A stretch of DNA of 64,000 nucleotides, taken from NCBI GenBank assembly GCA_028287035.1, contig JAQBQL010000237.1, positions 1-64,000 of the forward strand. Direction: 5' to 3'. Below the pieces are notes generated by a model. It did no database searches and had not been told where the DNA came from. It saw only the letters and a list, made by a program, of their open reading frames with translations. Within the stretch, counting starts at the first letter, position 1. Every line of letters begins with the position of its first letter. The DNA comes from Labilithrix sp. (GTDB lineage: Bacteria > Myxococcota > Polyangia > Polyangiales > Polyangiaceae). Of the stretch, positions 56,301 to 63,888 are shown piece after piece. A program made the position numbers and the translations under genes.

Positions 56301-56609
56301 CTCCGGCTCCGGCCCATCCTGATGACCTCCTTCGCCTTCGTCCTGGGTTGCGTGCCGCTCTGGGTCGCGACCGGGGCGGGCGCCAATGGCCGCCGCGTCA
56401 TGGGCACCGTCGTCATCTCGGGCATGCTCGCGGCGACGCTGCTCGGAATCTTCTTCGTCCCGGCCCTCTTCGTCTTCGTCGAGCGCCTCTCCGGCGGCGA
56501 CAAGCGGAAGCACGGCGCGGCCCCGCCCGCGGGTCCCGCCGACGCGCCCCCCCACCACGGGGACACCGTCCGCCTCCCGGCGGCTCCCGCGCCCGCACCG
56601 CACGTCTGA
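53400..56609 (+). CDS. RND multidrug efflux pump (HAE1 family)
   Basis: A 1069-residue AcrB-type inner-membrane pump with 12 helices. The N-terminus FFVRRPIVAIVIAILTVLLG is standard. The proton-relay pair Asp408-Asp409 is in GLVVDDAIVVVE, matching Asp407-Asp408 of AcrB. The last helix group has MLIGLTAKNAILIVEFAK. A His/Pro-rich tail ends the protein. It exports drugs or hydrophobic compounds by proton antiport. No TolC-like gene is adjacent, so it must share an outer-membrane channel encoded elsewhere. It converges with the molybdoenzyme gene. Confidence 0.95.
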   Translation: MSAFFVRRPIVAIVIAILTVLLGTVSLLGLPISQYPQILPPQVNLTTTYTGADAVTIEQAVATPIEQQMNGVDKMLYVQSTNANDGSMNQTVTFDVGTDGDVDNVLVNNRFSQAQPFLPTDVKNFGVTIKKSLAFPLIAVSLYSPDGRYDSTFLANYALININDAILRVKGVGDIRNLGASDYSMRIWLDPDKLTRLSMTVTDIQTAIRSQNIVNPAGQIGAEPAPAGQQLTFTVRAQGRLVEAEEFGNVIIRENPDGSNVRLKDVARIELGALTYQQNGTYNGQPSAIVAAFQIPGSNALDVAQGIRDAMEDLAKRFPPGIKYDISLDTTRSVKAGIREIVETLLEATALVVLVVFVFLQSWRATLIPLLTVPVSLIGAFAVFPLLGFSVNTLSLFGLVLAIGLVVDDAIVVVEAVEHHIEEGMEPREATLQAMREVQGPVVAIALILAAVFIPVAFLSGITGRLYQQFALTIAVSVLISAFNALTLSPALSAMLLKKRDPSKKGVLGRLGDRFNVGFLRATNGYVSVNKLLIRKIAIPLLLLVGIAAFAGLVGRKLPTGFVPDEDQGYAIINLQLPDGASLQRTKAVYTQIDKILKEEPAVGAYNGIAGFSFFTRTAASYIGGGFISFKPWEERPGAENTSNAALARINAKFSRIAEANVIAVAPPAIPGISAAGGFSMMLQDRSGGSVPYLAQNVQKFVAEARKRPELQGVRPVFSPAVPQLFADVDKDKALKQGVPLTEVYAALQTYLGGSYVNDFSRFGRQWRVFVQAEAAVRTKPDDIAKFYVRNAKGEMVPLSSFVSIRQVTGPEYTVRFNLYRSVEIQGGPAPGYSSGQALAALEEVAKATLPADMGYAWNGLSYQEKASEGGSAKVLGLSLVFVFLILAALYESWSLPFSVLLSVPIAVLGAFLGLVSRKFDNNVYAQIGLVMLIGLTAKNAILIVEFAKDQLEKGKPVVEAALEGARLRLRPILMTSFAFVLGCVPLWVATGAGANGRRVMGTVVISGMLAATLLGIFFVPALFVFVERLSGGDKRKHGAAPPAGPADAPPHHGDTVRLPAAPAPAPHV

Positions 56610-56614
56610 GCGCT

Positions 56615-58939
56615 CTACGCCGTGGCGCTGCGCTCGACGGTGACGAGCACCGACTTCGACACGGGCTGGCGGCTGCCGTCGGCGATGCTCTCCAGCGGAA
56701 CGAGCACGTTCGTCTCGGGGAAGTACGTTGCCGCGTTGCCGCGCGGGATCGAGTAGGGCGTCACCGCGAAGCGCTCGGCGACGCGCCGCACGTCATCGGC
56801 CGAGCACCCGATGATGTCGACCCAGTCGCCGGCCACCAGCCCTCGCTCCTCGGCATCGAGCGGGTTCATGAAGATGACGCGCCGTCCGTCGGCGACGCCG
56901 CGGTAGCGATCGTGGAGCCCGTAGATCGTCGTGTTGTACTGATCGTGGCTCCGGATCGTCGTCATGAGCAGCTTGCCGCCCGAGAGGTCGTGCGTCGCCA
57001 TCGACGTCACCGTGAAGTGCGCCTTGCCGGAAAGGGTGCGGAACAGCCGCTCGCGCGCGGCGTTGCCGAGATAGAACCCGCCGTCCTTCCGGACCCGCGC
57101 GTTGTAATCCTCGAAGTGAGGAACGACGCGCGAGACGTGGTCGCGGATGCGGTCGTAATCGTCCTTCAGGCCTGACCAGTCGACCGTCGACCGCCCCCCG
57201 AGCGTCGCCTGCGCCATGCCGCAGATGATCGCGACCTCGCTCTTCAGCTCCTTCGACGCCGGCGGGAGGTGGCCTTCCGACTTGCTGACCACGCTCATCG
57301 AGTTCTCGACGCTCACGAACTGCGGGCCGCTCGCCTGGAGGTCGATCTCGGTGCGGCCGAGACACGGCAGGATGAGCGCCTCCTCGCCGGTGACGACGTG
57401 GGCGCGATTGAGCTTGGTCTGCACCTGGACGGTGAGCTTGCAGCGCCGCAGCCCGCGCGCGGTTACCTCGGTGTCGGGCGTCGCCTCCGCGAAGTTGCCG
57501 CCCATGCTGATGAACACGTCCATGCGCCCTTCGACCATGGCCTTGATCGTGTCGACCGCGTCGTAGCCGTGCTTCCGCGGCGCCCGGAATCCGAACTCGT
57601 CGGAGAGATTGGCGAGGAAGCCCTCGGCCATCTGCTCCCAGATCCCCATCGTGCGGTCGCCCTGCACGTTCGAGTGGCCGCGCACCGGACACGCGCCGGC
57701 GCCGAGCTTCCCCATGTTGCCGCGGAGGAGAAGGGTGTTCACCATCTCGTGCACGTTGGCGACGCCGTTCTTGTGCTGCGTCAGGCCCATCGCCCAGCAG
57801 ATGATCGTGCGCTTCGACTCAATCATGATGCGCGCCGCCTGATCGATCTGGTCCTTCGGGATGCCCGAGGCCTCGATGATCTGACCCCAGTCGGCGGCCC
57901 GCAGCGACGCGACGAGCGCCTCGTATCCTTCGGTGTGCTCCTCGATGAACGCGTGGTCGAACACCGTGCCGGGCGCGGCGTCCTCCTCCTCGAGCATCTT
58001 CTTCGTGATGCCCTTGAAGAGCGCCACGTCCCCGTTCACGCGCACCTGCAGGAACAGTGACGACAGCTCGACGCCGTCGCCGAGGAGGTCGGCCGGCTGC
58101 TGGGGATGAGCGAAGCGCCGGTTGCCGACCTCGTCGAGCGGGTTGACGGCGACGATCGTGCAGCCGCGGAGGCGCGCCTCGCGGAGCGTGGTCAGCATCC
58201 GCGGGTGGTTCGTGCCGGGGTTCTGCCCGACGAGGAAGATGGCCTCCGCGTGGTCGAAGTCCTCGAGCGTGACCGTCCCCTTGCCGACGCCGATGCTCTG
58301 GCTGAGCCCGAGCCCGCTCGACTCGTGGCACATGTTCGAGCAGTCGGGCAGGTTGTTCGTGCCGAGCTGCCGCGCGAAGAGCTGGTAGAGGAACGCCGCC
58401 TCGTTGCTCGTGCGCCCCGAGGTGTAGAACGCCGCGCGGTCGGGCGACTCCATCGCGTTCAGGTGCCGCGCGATGAGCGCGAAGGCATCGTCCCAGCCGA
58501 TGGGCTCGTAGTGCGTCGCGCCCTTCCTCAGGTACATCGGGTGGGTGAGGCGACCCTGCTCGTTGTGCCAGTAGTCCGTCTGCGCGCCGAGCTCCGCGAC
58601 CGAGTACCTCGCGAACAGCTCCGGCGTGGCGCGCGCGAGGGTCGCCTCGGAGGCCACCGCTTTGGCTCCGTTCTCGCAGAACTCGACGCTCGCGCGACGC
58701 GCCGGGTCGGGCTCCGGCCACGCGCAGCCCGGGCAGTCGAAGCCGTGCGGCTGGTTCGTGCGCACGAGCGTGAGCGAGCGCCGCACGCCCATGTGATGCA
58801 GCGCGTGCTTCATCGTCTGCTCGATCGCGCCGGCGCCGCTCGCGGTGGTGGATCTCGGATGGAGCCGCGCGGGCACGTCCTCGAGCGGCGGCTGCGCGTT
58901 CGTGCGGTCTGGATCGTTCGATAAGATACGAGCGGTCAT
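56615..58939 (-). CDS. FdhF/YdeP-family molybdopterin oxidoreductase
   Basis: A 774-residue molybdopterin-dependent oxidoreductase related to formate dehydrogenase H and to E. coli YdeP. Cysteines Cys69 and Cys72 (DCPGCAWPEP) and Cys88 are placed like Fe-S ligands. FYTSGRTSNEAAFLYQ, DCSNMCHESSGLGL and VGQNPGTNHPRML belong to the bis-MGD binding core, and the C-terminal cap domain has RSHDQYNTTIYG. No Sec (TGA) codon is visible. The true substrate is unknown; formate is only one option. ATG 58939 overlaps the fdhD stop (ATGA). Confidence 0.92.
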   Translation of the reverse strand: MTARILSNDPDRTNAQPPLEDVPARLHPRSTTASGAGAIEQTMKHALHHMGVRRSLTLVRTNQPHGFDCPGCAWPEPDPARRASVEFCENGAKAVASEATLARATPELFARYSVAELGAQTDYWHNEQGRLTHPMYLRKGATHYEPIGWDDAFALIARHLNAMESPDRAAFYTSGRTSNEAAFLYQLFARQLGTNNLPDCSNMCHESSGLGLSQSIGVGKGTVTLEDFDHAEAIFLVGQNPGTNHPRMLTTLREARLRGCTIVAVNPLDEVGNRRFAHPQQPADLLGDGVELSSLFLQVRVNGDVALFKGITKKMLEEEDAAPGTVFDHAFIEEHTEGYEALVASLRAADWGQIIEASGIPKDQIDQAARIMIESKRTIICWAMGLTQHKNGVANVHEMVNTLLLRGNMGKLGAGACPVRGHSNVQGDRTMGIWEQMAEGFLANLSDEFGFRAPRKHGYDAVDTIKAMVEGRMDVFISMGGNFAEATPDTEVTARGLRRCKLTVQVQTKLNRAHVVTGEEALILPCLGRTEIDLQASGPQFVSVENSMSVVSKSEGHLPPASKELKSEVAIICGMAQATLGGRSTVDWSGLKDDYDRIRDHVSRVVPHFEDYNARVRKDGGFYLGNAARERLFRTLSGKAHFTVTSMATHDLSGGKLLMTTIRSHDQYNTTIYGLHDRYRGVADGRRVIFMNPLDAEERGLVAGDWVDIIGCSADDVRRVAERFAVTPYSIPRGNAATYFPETNVLVPLESIADGSRQPVSKSVLVTVERSATA

Positions 58940-59790
58940 GATGCGGCTATTCCGAGGACGCGGTCCTCACCCGAGTAGACGTTGAAGCGGCCGTCGCGGA
59001 CGAAGCCGAGGATGGTCATCGACTCCTCGCGCGCGAGCTCGACGGCCAGGCTCGAGGGCGCTCCTACCGCCGCCAGCACGCCGATGCCGGCCATCACGGC
59101 CTTCTGCGCGAGCTCGAAGCTGGCCCGGCCGCTGACGAGCAGGATGTGACTCTCGAGCGGCAGCTGCCCGGCGCGGAGCTGATCGCCGATCACCTTGTCG
59201 ACCGCATTGTGGCGGCCGACGTCCTCGCGCACGCACAGGAGGGCGCCGCTCGCGTCGAAGAGCGCCGCGCCGTGGAGGCCTCCGGTACGAGAGAAGGTGA
59301 GCTGCGCCTCGCGGAGCCGTCCCGGCAGCTGGTGGATCAGCTCGGGAGTGACCCGGGGCAGGCCCTTCACGAGCGGCGTGTGCGCGGCCGAGCGGACCGC
59401 CTCGAGCGAGGTCTTCCCGCAGATCCCGCACGAGGACGTGGTGTAGAAGTGGCGCTCGAGACGCGCGAGGTCGAAGCGGGCTCCGGGGCCGAGCGTGACC
59501 CGCACGATGTTGCTCGTGCCGTCGTCGCGCGCGGCCGGGCCGCAATGCTTCGCCTCCTCGACCTCCGCGGCCGACCGCACGATGCCTTCCGAGACGAGGA
59601 AACCGAGCGCCAGCGCGACGTCGTCGCCGGGGGTGCGCATCGTGATCGACAGGCTCTTCGACGTCCGCTCGCGGCCGGTGCCGTACGAGAGGCGGATCTC
59701 GAGCGGCTCCTCGACCGCGAGGTGATCGTCCTTCGCGGTGCGGTCGTGCCCGTCGATCCGCACGATCGGCACCGCGACGCTGCCGCTCAT
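58936..59790 (-). CDS. fdhD: FdhD sulfurtransferase for formate dehydrogenase
   Basis: A 284-residue FdhD. The sulfur-carrying cysteines are in SSCGICGK (Cys121, Cys124), and the conserved parts FLVSEGI, RTGGLHGAALF, REDVGRHNAVDKVIG and LLVSGRASFELAQKA are present. It hands sulfur from IscS to the molybdenum cofactor of the enzyme encoded just downstream. ATG 59790 shares one base with the upstream stop (TGATG), so a start further upstream is not needed. Confidence 0.95.
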   Translation of the reverse strand: MSGSVAVPIVRIDGHDRTAKDDHLAVEEPLEIRLSYGTGRERTSKSLSITMRTPGDDVALALGFLVSEGIVRSAAEVEEAKHCGPAARDDGTSNIVRVTLGPGARFDLARLERHFYTTSSCGICGKTSLEAVRSAAHTPLVKGLPRVTPELIHQLPGRLREAQLTFSRTGGLHGAALFDASGALLCVREDVGRHNAVDKVIGDQLRAGQLPLESHILLVSGRASFELAQKAVMAGIGVLAAVGAPSSLAVELAREESMTILGFVRDGRFNVYSGEDRVLGIAAS

Positions 59791-60179
59791 CAGCAGCGCG
59801 CTCCGGTTCCGGCTGCGGGATGCGGGAACGCGCCCTCGTCCTCGCCCGGAGCGCGCGGGGAGAGGCACGCGAAATCCTTCTCGACGAGGATGACGAGCGG
59901 GTCGTGCCCGACGATGGGCTGCTCACCCTCGATGCCCACCTCGCTCGGCGACGCCGCCCACGCGCGGACGCGTGCGCCGGGCACCTCGACGGTGATCCGC
60001 GCGTCTTCGAGGCGTGCACCGACGGCCTGCGCCGTCTCGCTGGCGACGAGCCGGTACGTGAGCGCGGCCGCCGGCCCGAGGAACACCTGCTCCTCGACCG
60101 TCCCGTTCGAGGCGAGCGTCGCGACCTCGGCCTGGGTGAGACGGAGACGGATCGACCCGTTGCGGGTGCGCAGCTTCAT
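59790..60179 (-). CDS. small conserved protein of the molybdoenzyme operon
   Basis: A 129-residue protein beginning MKLRTRNGSIRLRLTQAEV. This opening and the segment ILVEKDFACL resemble a small uncharacterised family I know from other bacteria as hypothetical proteins of similar length (possibly DUF7009). It is predicted beta-rich, with no signal or membrane helix. It overlaps mobA (ATGA) and fdhD (TGATG), so it is translated with them and probably helps mature or regulate the molybdoenzyme. Function unknown. Confidence 0.75.
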   Translation of the reverse strand: MKLRTRNGSIRLRLTQAEVATLASNGTVEEQVFLGPAAALTYRLVASETAQAVGARLEDARITVEVPGARVRAWAASPSEVGIEGEQPIVGHDPLVILVEKDFACLSPRAPGEDEGAFPHPAAGTGARC

Positions 60180-60805
60180 GGGAGGCCCGAGGGAAGGGGG
60201 TGGAGAGGAGGGGCGAGACCGGCCTGGCGCGCGGCCTCGGGCGTGTCCACGTCGTCGAGGAGCGCCCCGGCGAGCGACTGCAGAGCGCACGCGCCAGCCT
60301 CCTCGAGGAGACCCTGCAGCGCGCCTTGCCCGCGGGCGAGTCGCGCCTCGGCGAGGCCGAGCACGCGCGCATCGTACCGCGCGAGGAGGGGCTCCCACCG
60401 GCCGTCACGGCGCGCGGCGAGGATCGGAGCGTCGGGCTCCCGCGAGGCGAGCGTGCGCAGCGTCGCCTCGTCGACGGCGGGCATGTCACACGCGACGACC
60501 ACCGCGGCGCTGGCTCCTCCGTCACCGCTCGTCACGACCTCGCGGAGGAGCCCGACGATGCCGGCGAGCGGCCCCGCGTCGGCCGCCGCATCCGCAATGA
60601 CCACGAGGTCGCGGCACGCCGGCTCGGCCGCGCGAAGCCCGGCGACCGTCGCGCCGCCGACGAGCACGGGCTCGAGGTCCGCCGCGCGCGCAGCCCGGAT
60701 GACGCGCGCGAGGAGCGTCTCGCCCGTGGTGGCGTCACGCAGCAGCGCCTTCGGGTAGCCGCCCATCCGGCGCGATCCGCCGCCGACGAAGATCCCGCAC
60801 AGCAT
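60176..60805 (-). CDS. mobA: MobA-like molybdenum cofactor guanylyltransferase
   Basis: A 209-residue nucleotidyltransferase. The N-terminal signature GGGSRRMGGYPKA (8-20) with Lys19 is the MobA/NTP-transferase loop, and VACDMPAVD (about 104-112) gives the metal-binding Asp. It should add GMP to molybdopterin, making the cofactor needed by the FdhF/YdeP enzyme at the end of the operon. A related role (MocA-like CMP transfer) cannot be ruled out by sequence alone. First gene of the operon. Confidence 0.87.
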   Translation of the reverse strand: MLCGIFVGGGSRRMGGYPKALLRDATTGETLLARVIRAARAADLEPVLVGGATVAGLRAAEPACRDLVVIADAAADAGPLAGIVGLLREVVTSGDGGASAAVVVACDMPAVDEATLRTLASREPDAPILAARRDGRWEPLLARYDARVLGLAEARLARGQGALQGLLEEAGACALQSLAGALLDDVDTPEAARQAGLAPPLHPLPSGLP

Positions 60806-60887
60806 CCTTCATGGATATCACGCGGCCCCGTGCTTCTCGCCGCGGAACCCCGCCGCAAGCCCCGCAGCACCGCCAACGGCCGTGCTC

Positions 60888-61658
60888 TCAGAAGCGCGAG
60901 AAGTCGGCGGGACGTCGTTCGAAGAACGCGGTGAACGCCTCGCGCGCCTCGTCGGACGTGAGACGCGCCGCGAACAGCCGGCCCTCCTCGAGCACGCGCG
61001 CCCGCAGCACGCCGGGATCCACGCGCGCCAGCGCCTTCGTGAGCCTGATCGCCTGCGGCGGCTTCGACGCGATCTCCGCGGCGCGTTCCCGTGCGAGCGC
61101 GAGCACCTCGGCCGTGCCGGGCGCGATCTCGTTCACGAGCCCGACCGCGAGCGCGCGGCCCGCCTCGAGGACAAGCCCGCGGAGGAGCATGTCGTTCGCG
61201 AGCGCCTGCCCGACCCGCCGCGGAAGGAGGAGGCTCGACGCCGCCTCGGGCACGAGGCCGAGGTTCGCGAACGGCACCGAGAAGCGCGCGCCCGCCGCCG
61301 CATAGACGAGATCCGCGTGGAGCAGCAGCGTCGTTCCGATGCCCACCGCCGCTCCCTGTACCGCCGCCACGAAAGGCTTCTCGAGCGCGATCATCGACTC
61401 GATGAAGCGGAGCGGCGGCGCCGTCTCGGGATCGAAGGACGGTCCGGCGGCGATGAAGTCGTTGATGTCGTTACCGGCACAGAACGCCTCGCCCGTGCCG
61501 GAGAGGAGCACCACGCGGACGCTCGGGTCGGCCTGCGCGGACGTGAACGCCGCGGTCAGCGCGTCGTACATCGCGAACGTGATCGAGTTCCGCTTCTTCG
61601 GGCGATCGAGCACCACCTCGAGCACGCTTCCGTTCTTCGTGACGACGACTTCGCTCAT
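60888..61658 (-). CDS. enoyl-CoA hydratase/isomerase, ECI2-like
   Basis: A 256-residue crotonase-family protein. The oxyanion-hole segments are CAGNDINDF (60-68) and GAAVGIGTTLLL (102-113). Only the second catalytic position holds a Glu (LGLVPEAASS, Glu138); the first is Ala (PFANLG). This pattern is that of delta3,delta2-enoyl-CoA isomerases (ECI2/PECI) rather than hydratases, so it probably shifts double bonds in unsaturated fatty acid oxidation. The start at 61658 (MSEVVVTKNG) is the usual family start. It is divergent from another crotonase gene. Confidence 0.9.
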   Translation of the reverse strand: MSEVVVTKNGSVLEVVLDRPKKRNSITFAMYDALTAAFTSAQADPSVRVVLLSGTGEAFCAGNDINDFIAAGPSFDPETAPPLRFIESMIALEKPFVAAVQGAAVGIGTTLLLHADLVYAAAGARFSVPFANLGLVPEAASSLLLPRRVGQALANDMLLRGLVLEAGRALAVGLVNEIAPGTAEVLALARERAAEIASKPPQAIRLTKALARVDPGVLRARVLEEGRLFAARLTSDEAREAFTAFFERRPADFSRF

Positions 61659-61749
61659 GGCCCGACGTTCTAGCCCAACTCCGGTGGGCGAACCGTAGGT
61701 CCTGCACAATGTCGGCCGCGACACCCGCCGGGGTCGTTACCCTGGACGC

Positions 61750-62532
61750 ATGAAGACCGAATGGGAGGACGACGTCGTCACGCTCACCTTCGATCGCCCG
61801 AAGGCGCTCAACTCCATGGACCCCGAGCTCGTGAAGGCCTCGCTCCAGGCCTTCCTGGAGGTCAGCGGCGATCCGCGGTGCCGGGCCATCGTCCTCACCG
61901 GCGAGGGGCGTGCCTTCTCGGCGGGCGGTGACGTGACCTGGTTCGAGCGGCTGCAGCGCGAGGGCGGTTCGGTGCTGCGGGACACCATCGCGAGCTTCAT
62001 GGAGGATCTCGGAAACCCGTTCTCGCTGGGCATCGCCACCTGCCGCGTCCCGGTCGTCACCGCCGTCAACGGTCCCGCGGTCGGCGGCGGCGTGGGCGTC
62101 GCGCTCTCTGCCGACGTGACCGTGATGGCGCGCTCGGCGTACTTCCTCGTGCCTCAGGTGCAGGAGCTCGGGATCGTTCCGGACCTCGGCGCCACCTGGG
62201 TGCTCGCGCGGCGGCTCGGCCGGACGCGCGCGCTCGGCATGTCGCTGCTCGGCGAGCGGATCGACGCAGAGACCGCCGAACGATGGGGGCTCGTGTGGAA
62301 GGTGGCGCCCGACGAGGCGCTGCTCTCGGAGGCGAAGGTCATCGCGAGGCGCCTCGCCCGCGCGCCGGCCGAGGCGGTCCGCGCGACGAGGACGCTCATC
62401 GACGAAGCGATGAGCGCGTCCTACGAGCACACGCTGCGCGACGAACGCCGTGAGCAGCGCCCGCTGCTCGAGACGGACTACTTCAAGGCCGCGTGCCGGA
62501 AGTTCGTCGAGAAGAGCGCGTCGCGCAAGTAG
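61750..62532 (+). CDS. enoyl-CoA hydratase/isomerase, PaaG-like
   Basis: A 260-residue crotonase-family protein. SAGGDVTWF (57-65) and GPAVGGGVGVALSADVT (108-124) form the oxyanion hole. The catalytic position is an Asp, LGIVPDLGATW (Asp145), as in PaaG-type isomerases, with no Glu at the first site. Likely an acyl-CoA isomerase of beta-oxidation or aromatic degradation. It converges on the MFS gene with 28 bases between. Confidence 0.9.
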   Translation: MKTEWEDDVVTLTFDRPKALNSMDPELVKASLQAFLEVSGDPRCRAIVLTGEGRAFSAGGDVTWFERLQREGGSVLRDTIASFMEDLGNPFSLGIATCRVPVVTAVNGPAVGGGVGVALSADVTVMARSAYFLVPQVQELGIVPDLGATWVLARRLGRTRALGMSLLGERIDAETAERWGLVWKVAPDEALLSEAKVIARRLARAPAEAVRATRTLIDEAMSASYEHTLRDERREQRPLLETDYFKAACRKFVEKSASRK

Positions 62533-62560
62533 CTGCGCCGGCGCCGCTCCTGCAGCACGC

Positions 62561-63832
62561 TCACACGGTCTCGGTCTCCGCGGCGATCTCGGCGGCGACG
62601 CCGCTCCCGGGCTCGCCGCTGGGCGGCGCCGCGTCTCCTTCGAGGCGCTGACGGCGTCGCAGCGTCGGGAAGAGGAACATCCAGAGGCCGACCACGACCA
62701 GCGTTCCGACGCCGCCGAAGAGGGCCGCCGACGACGCGCCGAGCCAGGCCGCCAGCATGCCGGATTCGAACTCCCCGAGCTGGTTGGAGGTGTCGATGAA
62801 GATGGCATTCACCGCGCTCACGCGGCCGCGCATCTCGTCGGGTGTGTCCAGCTGCACGAGCGCATGACGGATGACCATGCTCACCATGTCGAAGGCGCCG
62901 AGCGCGAAGAGCGCCGCGAGCGACAGCCAGAGCGTCGTCGAGAGGGCGAACACGATCGTGGAGACGCCGAACCCCGCCACCGCGGCATACATGAGAAGGC
63001 CGACGTGCCTCTTCATCGCGTGGTGCGTGAGCCACAACGACATGAGCAGCGCGCCCACCGCGGGCGCCGCACGGAGGAGTCCGAGCCCCCACGGACCGGT
63101 GTGGAGGATGTCGCGCGCGAAGATCGGCAGGAGGGCGGTCGCCCCCCCGAGCAGGACCGCGAACAGGTCGAGGGAGATGGTGCCGAGCACGTCGGGCCGC
63201 CGGCGGATGAAGTGCACGCCCGCGAACACCGTCTTCAGCGACGAGGGCTCCCGCGGCGCGGTCATCTTCACGCGCGGCAGCCGCCACACGAGCACCGCCG
63301 CCGCGAGGTAGAGGACGGTCGAGACGCCGTACACGACGCCGGGTCCCGCGACGTAGAGAAACCCGCCGAGCGCCGGCCCCGTGATCATCGCGGCCTGACC
63401 GGCCGAGGCGTTCGCCGCCATGGCGCGCTGGAGCAGGGGCTTCGGGACGAGCCCCGGCACCATCGACTGCATCGCGGGAAACTGGAACGCGCGCGCCACC
63501 CCGAGCAGGAGCAGCAAGAGGAGGATGCCGACCTCGTGCACGCGGCTCGCGAGCGTCAGACCGGTGAGGATGGCGAGCGCGATCCCTTCCGCCACGAGGC
63601 CGCGGAGCACGATGCCGCGGCGCTCGCGGCGGTCCGCCACGTGCCCGGCCGGTAGCGCGAGGACGAGCGCCGGGATGAACTGCGCGAGGCCGATCAGCCC
63701 GAGGTCGAACGCGCGCCCGGTCAGCGCGTAGATCTGCCACCCCACCGCCACGGTGAGCATCTGGAACGCGAGGTTCGAGGCGATCCCCGCCAACCAGAAG
63801 GCCACGAACGATCGCTGCGCACGGAGCGTCAT
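62561..63832 (-). CDS. MFS exporter, EntS-like
   Basis: A 423-residue transporter with 12 predicted helices of the MFS_3/EntS type. LALPAGHVADRRERR is the loop 2-3 signature, and DEMRGRVSAVNAIFIDTSNQLGEFESG is typical for this subgroup. The C-terminal 35 residues are a hydrophilic tail. Relatives export siderophores or drugs; there is no siderophore cluster here, so the substrate is open. ATG 63832. Confidence 0.9.
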   Translation of the reverse strand: MTLRAQRSFVAFWLAGIASNLAFQMLTVAVGWQIYALTGRAFDLGLIGLAQFIPALVLALPAGHVADRRERRGIVLRGLVAEGIALAILTGLTLASRVHEVGILLLLLLLGVARAFQFPAMQSMVPGLVPKPLLQRAMAANASAGQAAMITGPALGGFLYVAGPGVVYGVSTVLYLAAAVLVWRLPRVKMTAPREPSSLKTVFAGVHFIRRRPDVLGTISLDLFAVLLGGATALLPIFARDILHTGPWGLGLLRAAPAVGALLMSLWLTHHAMKRHVGLLMYAAVAGFGVSTIVFALSTTLWLSLAALFALGAFDMVSMVIRHALVQLDTPDEMRGRVSAVNAIFIDTSNQLGEFESGMLAAWLGASSAALFGGVGTLVVVGLWMFLFPTLRRRQRLEGDAAPPSGEPGSGVAAEIAAETETV

Positions 63833-63857
63833 CGGCTGACGACCCTAGCATGCGAGA

Positions 63858-63881
63858 TCGAGCATCGAGGGTGATGCTCGA
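63858..63881. other. 9-bp inverted repeat
   Basis: TCGAGCATC (63858-63866) and GATGCTCGA (63873-63881) form a perfect stem with a 6-base loop, between the VOC-like gene end and the MFS start. There is no T run on either side, so it could be a weak terminator or an operator for the MFS gene. Confidence 0.4.
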
Positions 63882-63888
63882 CCGTGCG

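Noticed and set aside
58936..59868. Longer fdhD with upstream start
   Set aside because: The extra N-terminal residues are Arg/Ser/Gly-rich and overlap the coding region upstream; the TGATG junction at 59790 fits the operon better.
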